Shown here: piece after piece, positions 13,150 through 16,659 of the stretch
How the letters are laid out: the number at the start of each line of letters is the position of its first letter
How positions within the stretch are numbered: position 1 is the first letter of the stretch
NCBI GenBank assembly: GCA_002493395.1
Contig: DKYS01000076.1
Location: forward strand, 12,764-29,422
Source of the DNA: Turicibacter sp. UBA7094
GTDB taxonomy: Bacteria; Bacillota_I; Bacilli_A; MOL361; Turicibacteraceae
DNA: 16,659 nucleotides
Direction: 5' to 3'
Position numbers and translations under genes: made by a program
The notes under the pieces: model-generated
Database searches by the model: none
Seen by the model: only the letters and a program-made list of their open reading frames with translations
What the model was told of the DNA's origin: nothing

Positions 13150-15084
13150 TTATTCTTGGATATCTACCCATTTATAGAAATAATCAGGTCCAACCGCTTG
13201 TTTCCAGTAGTTAACTAACTTCGGACTACGTAAAACAACTGTCCCTTTTTGGTATAACGGAATAATCGCTTGGTCTTCACCAATTAAAATTTGTTCCGCT
13301 TCAACTAATGCATTCCAGCGTGCCTCATAATCTGTTGCTAAATCCCCTGATTTCGCTGAATTAACTAACTCATCATATTTAGCGTTTGAATAACCAATAT
13401 TATTATGTCCCCCACCAGTAACGAACATATCTAAGTAAGTCATTGGATCAGCATAATCTGGACTCCATCCTGATAAAGCTAATTGATAGTCACCAGAAGA
13501 AACACGTGCTAATTTTTCTGGGAATGGAACAGGTGAAATCGTAACTGTTACACCAAATTCTCCTAAAACTTCTTGCACATCATTTTGAATTGCTGATCCC
13601 ATTTTAATTGCTGAATCTGCTGATTGGATTAAAATTTCTAAATCAACTGGTCCTGTTACGCCAGTTTCAGCCATGGCTTCTTGCCATAATTTTTTAGCTT
13701 CTTCTTTATTATAAGTGTTAAATCCTTCATATGTCGTACGGAAATCTTGTCCCTCAACTGATGTTCCTTCAGGTCCATAGGCAAAGTTCTTTGGCACTAA
13801 ATAATCAGCTACCATTGATCCATTTACTAATACTTCATCTGTAATAAATGATTTATCAATCGCCATATTAAGAGCTTTACGCGCCTTAGCATTAGCTAAT
13901 AATTTAGTTACTGGCGTTGCGGCACCATTTCCTTGGTTAACTTCTAAATAGAATACACCTGGATCCCCCTCAGCTACTGCATCTGGACGTGATCCATAAG
14001 TGGCTACATTAGTTCCGCTTAATCCTGCTTCCATAACCGTACCATCTGTATATAAGCTTACCCATGTGTTATTATCAATGTTTTCATTCACAATGAAATC
14101 CACACCATCTAACGCTACATTTTCAGCATCCCAGTAAGATTGGTTTTTTGTTAAATAGAAGCTTTTTGAAATTTTCCACTCTGTAAATAAGAACGGTCCA
14201 TTATATAAGAAATTGTCAACTGTTGTTCCAAATTTATCTTCTGTCACTTCATTAACGAATTTTTCATTAACTGGATAGAATGATGGGAACGCCATTAATG
14301 ATAAGAAATAAGGTGTTGGGGTTTCTAATTTTACCTCAAACGTATGATCATCAATCGCTTTAAATCCTAATCCATCCATTAATTGTTGCATATTTTGATT
14401 TGCTTCCTCAACAGAGGCAAATCCTAATCCTTTAATCGCTTCTTCAGCTGAAGCGATTCCTTGTTCTAATTCGGCTTTTGCTTCATCATATTGTTGTTGT
14501 GCCGTTTGAGAATCCGTATCTTTATAATCTGAAACTTTTAATGAAGAAAGATTTTTTGAATCTGTATTATATGTCACTAAGTTTGATGCTAATCCTAAAG
14601 CATCCTTAGCGCCTTCAATACCAGCAGTTTCTAACATAAAGTTATATTCTGCCCCAGTATTAGGATCAATTAACTTGTTCCAAGAATAAACAAAATCGTG
14701 AGCAGTAACAGGACCATATTCTTCCCCATTCGCTTTTACCCATTTTGCATCTTCGTTTAAGTGGAACGTATACGTTAATCCATCTTCTGAAACATCCCAG
14801 CTTTCTGCTACCCCTGGCATGATTTCTCCGTTTTCACCAAACGTTACTAATCCTTCTAAAATATTACCTAGCATTAAAAATGAAACTGAGTCTGTCGCTT
14901 GCCAAGGCAGTAAGCTTTTAATGTTCGATGTTTCTAATAATTTTAAAACGTTACTACCCGAGTTTGCTTCCCCTGCACTCGAGTGTCCATTACTATCTGC
15001 GGGATTTGCATCACCTGATGAGCAGGCTACTAATCCAAAGGCACAGACAGCAGCAGCAAAAATACCTCCTAATTTCTTGTTCAC
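13150..15084 (-). CDS. oppA: Oligopeptide-binding lipoprotein OppA
   Basis: Extracytoplasmic solute-binding protein (SBP_bac_5 family) that captures peptides for OppBCDF. A signal peptide (MNKKLGGIFAAAVCAFG) leads to the lipobox LVAC with Cys21 as lipidated residue, then a Ser/Gly/Asn-rich linker (22-45). The binding fold follows: ETSNIKSLLPWQATDS (51-66), GVAESWDVSEDGLTYTFHL (91-109), VTAHDFVYSWNKLIDP (126-141), DDHTFEVKLETPTPYF (245-260) and NGPFLFTEWK (295-304). At 644 residues it is longer than usual (about 540). About 75 residues (162-238) between standard elements are extra, including a Gln/Glu/Ala-rich helical stretch (190-222). The start is GTG, 7 nt after AAGGGGG. First gene of the operon with a strong promoter; substrate range unknown. 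Confidence 0.95.
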   Translation of the reverse strand: MNKKLGGIFAAAVCAFGLVACSSGDANPADSNGHSSAGEANSGSNVLKLLETSNIKSLLPWQATDSVSFLMLGNILEGLVTFGENGEIMPGVAESWDVSEDGLTYTFHLNEDAKWVKANGEEYGPVTAHDFVYSWNKLIDPNTGAEYNFMLETAGIEGAKDALGLASNLVTYNTDSKNLSSLKVSDYKDTDSQTAQQQYDEAKAELEQGIASAEEAIKGLGFASVEEANQNMQQLMDGLGFKAIDDHTFEVKLETPTPYFLSLMAFPSFYPVNEKFVNEVTEDKFGTTVDNFLYNGPFLFTEWKISKSFYLTKNQSYWDAENVALDGVDFIVNENIDNNTWVSLYTDGTVMEAGLSGTNVATYGSRPDAVAEGDPGVFYLEVNQGNGAATPVTKLLANAKARKALNMAIDKSFITDEVLVNGSMVADYLVPKNFAYGPEGTSVEGQDFRTTYEGFNTYNKEEAKKLWQEAMAETGVTGPVDLEILIQSADSAIKMGSAIQNDVQEVLGEFGVTVTISPVPFPEKLARVSSGDYQLALSGWSPDYADPMTYLDMFVTGGGHNNIGYSNAKYDELVNSAKSGDLATDYEARWNALVEAEQILIGEDQAIIPLYQKGTVVLRSPKLVNYWKQAVGPDYFYKWVDIQE

Positions 15085-15108
15085 TCTGTTTCCCCCTTAC
15101 AATTAAAT

Positions 15109-15144
15109 TACCATAATTGGTATTTTTTGTATCAACTAGGATAC
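15109..15144 (-). promoter_or_regulatory. Two small dyads in the oppA leader
   Basis: GTATC (15129-15133) with GATAC (15140-15144), and TACCA (15109-15113) with TGGTA (15118-15122), lie just downstream of the predicted oppA start. Each has only 5-bp arms. They could be operator half-sites or weak RNA hairpins; neither matches a motif I can name. Confidence 0.25.
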
Positions 15145-15152
15145 TTATTTAC

Positions 15153-15181
15153 ATTTTAACTTCCAAAATATAGTTTGTAAA
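15153..15181 (-). promoter_or_regulatory. oppA: Predicted oppA promoter
   Basis: On the minus strand TTTACA (15176-15181), a 17-bp spacer and TAAAAT (15153-15158) form a near-consensus sigma-A promoter. Transcription would begin near 15146, giving a leader of about 60 nt to the GTG start. Confidence 0.65.
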
Positions 15182-15342
15182 TCCTATTTTTGATGTGTAA
15201 TCGTTTTTATTGATTTAAAAAAAATCTTAAATGAAATATGACAAAAGACGTTCGCAATAAAACGGTTTGATTCTTTGAAATGCGTAGAATTATTATAATT
15301 TTAGTCATTTTTTATACGAAAACTTATTTGGGCTAGGATCTC

Positions 15343-15351
15343 TGTTATAAT
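15343..15351 (+). promoter_or_regulatory. Extended -10 promoter of the DUF3899-like gene
   Basis: TG-T-TATAAT (15343-15351) is a perfect extended -10. The -35 position at 17 bp (CTTATT) is weak. The start would be near 15358, leaving a leader of about 18 nt that contains the AAGGGGG ribosome binding site. Confidence 0.6.
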
Positions 15352-15375
15352 GAAGAAAATATAAGGGGGAATCTA

Positions 15376-15807
15376 ATGATGCTAAAGCAGTATCACGTCT
15401 TTTTCAAATCAATTTTATGGATTTTGGGAGTCACCTTTCTCTTTTTACTGAGACAGGGATTTTCTACACTTCACTTCATTAATACACTTTTTCTCGTTTC
15501 TATTTTCTTTTTTTGCATCTATGCCTTTAAATGGGTGGTCGACCGGGGGGCTTTCTACACTTTTGAATACTCTTGGCAAAAAACAAAACGATATGTTCTA
15601 TTTTTCCTTCCTAAATACTGGACAGCAAAGGATGTAAAAGACAAGCAAAACGATTATGATGAGGCAACGGGTGAAAAGATTTTCCATAGTTTTGAAGAAT
15701 TTTACGAATACAAACAATCTAAACGTTGGCTAGATATCAATCAACTTTTGGCCTCAACGCTCATCCTACTTGCCCTGACCTTTGCTTTATCATTTACAAT
15801 CATTTAA
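15376..15807 (+). CDS. DUF3899-like small membrane protein
   Basis: A 143-residue protein with three predicted membrane helices (about 7-25, 33-55 and 122-143) and a charged region between the second and third (66-121) that contains an aromatic-rich RGAFYTFEYSWQKTKRYV start (57-74) and FEEFYEYKQSKRW (106-118). The RGAFYxFxYS segment after helix 2 and the overall layout resemble DUF3899; I make this match from memory. The function of that family is unknown. The ATG at 15376 lies 6 nt after AAGGGGG; an ATG directly after it is an alternative. The gene stands alone, diverging from oppA and converging on clpB through a shared terminator. I recall a DUF3899 gene beside oppA in Listeria and relatives, so the link to peptide transport may be real but is only positional. 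Confidence 0.75.
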   Translation: MMLKQYHVFFKSILWILGVTFLFLLRQGFSTLHFINTLFLVSIFFFCIYAFKWVVDRGAFYTFEYSWQKTKRYVLFFLPKYWTAKDVKDKQNDYDEATGEKIFHSFEEFYEYKQSKRWLDINQLLASTLILLALTFALSFTII

Positions 15808-15814
15808 AAGTCAC

Positions 15815-15852
15815 AAAAAAACTCATAACCCGTTAGGGCTATGAGTTTTTTT
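15815..15852. terminator. Bidirectional terminator between the DUF3899-like gene and clpB
   Basis: AAAAAAACTCATA (15815-15827) pairs perfectly with TATGAGTTTTTTT (15840-15852), with an inner CCC/GGG helix. Both strands end in U7. It lies directly after both convergent stop codons (15807 and 15855). Confidence 0.88.
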
Positions 15853-15854
15853 AT

Positions 15855-16659
15855 TTAGTTTTTCTCGTAAGATAATTCAATATTTCCATCAACCACATCG
15901 ACAATAACCGTCGTATCCATTTCAATTTCGCCTGCAATTAAGGCACGTGCAAGTTTTGTTTCAATCGTACGTTGGATGAATCGTTTTAATGGACGTGCCC
16001 CATACACTGAATCAAATCCTGCCTCTGCGACATAAGCATGAGCGGCATCCGTTAAGCGGACTGTAATGCGTTCTTCTACTAAACGGTCATTTAATCCTGC
16101 AATAAATTTATCCACGATTTGATAAATAATTGACTCTGATAATGGATTAAATGTAATAATTTCATCAATACGATTTAATAACTCTGGTTTAAAGTAATCA
16201 CGTAACACATCAAGCACTTGTTCTTGAGCTTGTTCAAAATCTGGGTTTTCAAGTAAGATTTGTGACCCGATATTAGATGTCATAATAATAATTGTATTTT
16301 TGAAGTCAACTGTACGACCTTGAGAATCGGTAATACGGCCATCATCAAGAATTTGTAATAAAATATTAAACACGTCTGGATGAGCTTTTTCAATCTCATC
16401 AAGTAAGACAATTGAATAAGGTTTACGACGAATAGCTTCCGTCAACTGTCCACCTTCTTCATAACCAACATAACCTGGAGGCGCTCCGACTAAACGAGAA
16501 ACCGCATGTTTTTCCATATACTCACTCATGTCAATACGAACAATATGTTCCTCACTATCGAATAAAAACTCAGCTAATGCTTTCGCAATTTCGGTTTTAC
16601 CAACCCCTGTTGGTCCTAAGAATAAGAACGAACCGATTGGACGATGTGGATCCTTAATT
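15855..16659 (-). CDS. clpB: ClpB chaperone disaggregase, C-terminal part (5' end outside window)
   Basis: ClpB is a hexameric AAA+ ATPase that works with DnaK to pull apart protein aggregates. The reading frame runs off the right edge (first whole codon at 16656-16658), so only the last 267 codons or so are present; the ATG near 16529 is internal. Visible: IKDPHRPIGSFLFLGPTGVG then KTE (Walker A of the second AAA+ domain), RIDMSEYMEKHAVSRLVG, the pore loop GYVGYEEGG, Walker B SIVLLDEIEKAHPDV, sensor-1 MTSN, arginine-finger region PELLNRIDE, and sensor-2 YGARPLKR, ending in a normal D2 small domain. PHRPIGSF and EYMEKHAVSRL favour ClpB over ClpC or ClpE. Any CtsR or HrcA control site would be upstream, outside the window. 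Confidence 0.95.
   Translation of the reverse strand, partial: IKDPHRPIGSFLFLGPTGVGKTEIAKALAEFLFDSEEHIVRIDMSEYMEKHAVSRLVGAPPGYVGYEEGGQLTEAIRRKPYSIVLLDEIEKAHPDVFNILLQILDDGRITDSQGRTVDFKNTIIIMTSNIGSQILLENPDFEQAQEQVLDVLRDYFKPELLNRIDEIITFNPLSESIIYQIVDKFIAGLNDRLVEERITVRLTDAAHAYVAEAGFDSVYGARPLKRFIQRTIETKLARALIAGEIEMDTTVIVDVVDGNIELSYEKN

Noticed and set aside
14819..15116. Two plus-strand ORFs antisense to the oppA 5' end
   Set aside because: They mirror the lipoprotein signal peptide and linker codons of oppA and overlap each other; no support as genes.

Overview
The window is a chromosomal, mostly core-genome segment of a low-GC Gram-positive bacterium (Bacillota). The evidence is the AT-rich intergenic DNA, strong GGAGG-type ribosome binding sites, frequent GTG starts, and the gene set Spx, CoiA, a RelQ-type (p)ppGpp synthetase, a YjbK-type CYTH protein and an OppABCDF operon with a lipoprotein OppA. 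A Turicibacter or Erysipelotrichales-like lineage would fit, but this cannot be proven from the window alone. I see no phage, transposase, CRISPR, rRNA or tRNA gene.

Layout, left to right. (1) 1-633 is AT-rich and almost gene-free. It holds a probable minus-strand terminator, an uncertain 62-codon minus-strand ORF and the promoter of a small rhodanese. (2) Rhodanese (+, 634-933) converges on a minus-strand operon relQ-nadK-pseudouridine synthase (3339 down to 953), whose stop/start junctions are tight. (3) A CYTH-domain protein (+, 3459-4031) diverges from relQ; their predicted promoters overlap. It converges on coiA through a perfect 16-bp terminator stem. (4) A nucleotidyltransferase-fold protein (minus, 5230-6042) lies upstream of coiA. 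(5) spx (minus, 6304-6765) has its own promoter and terminator and an unusual cysteine-rich tail. (6) cstA (minus, 6935-8380) has repeats around its promoter. (7) oppA-oppB-oppC-oppD-oppF (minus, 15084 down to 8563) is a full oligopeptide importer with enlarged OppA and OppC. (8) A DUF3899-like membrane protein (+, 15376-15807) diverges from oppA and converges on the 3' part of clpB (minus, running off the right edge).

The order clpB - DUF3899 - oppABCDF - spx - coiA - CYTH - relQ - nadK - pseudouridine synthase matches, as far as I remember, the arrangement in Bacillus/Listeria (yjb region). cstA and the nucleotidyltransferase are the departures, and mecA, which usually sits between spx and coiA, is absent here. 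Functionally the block joins peptide uptake, carbon-starvation transport, thiol-stress transcription control (Spx), alarmone synthesis (RelQ), NADP supply (NadK) and a disaggregase (ClpB): a nutrient and stress-response neighbourhood rather than an accessory island.

No clearly new multi-gene system was found. The best leads are the Spx C-terminal CxxCxxCxC cluster, the overlapping relQ/CYTH promoters, the repeat-flanked cstA promoter, the large inserted domains in OppC and OppA, and the nucleotidyltransferase with an Asn in place of a catalytic Asp.
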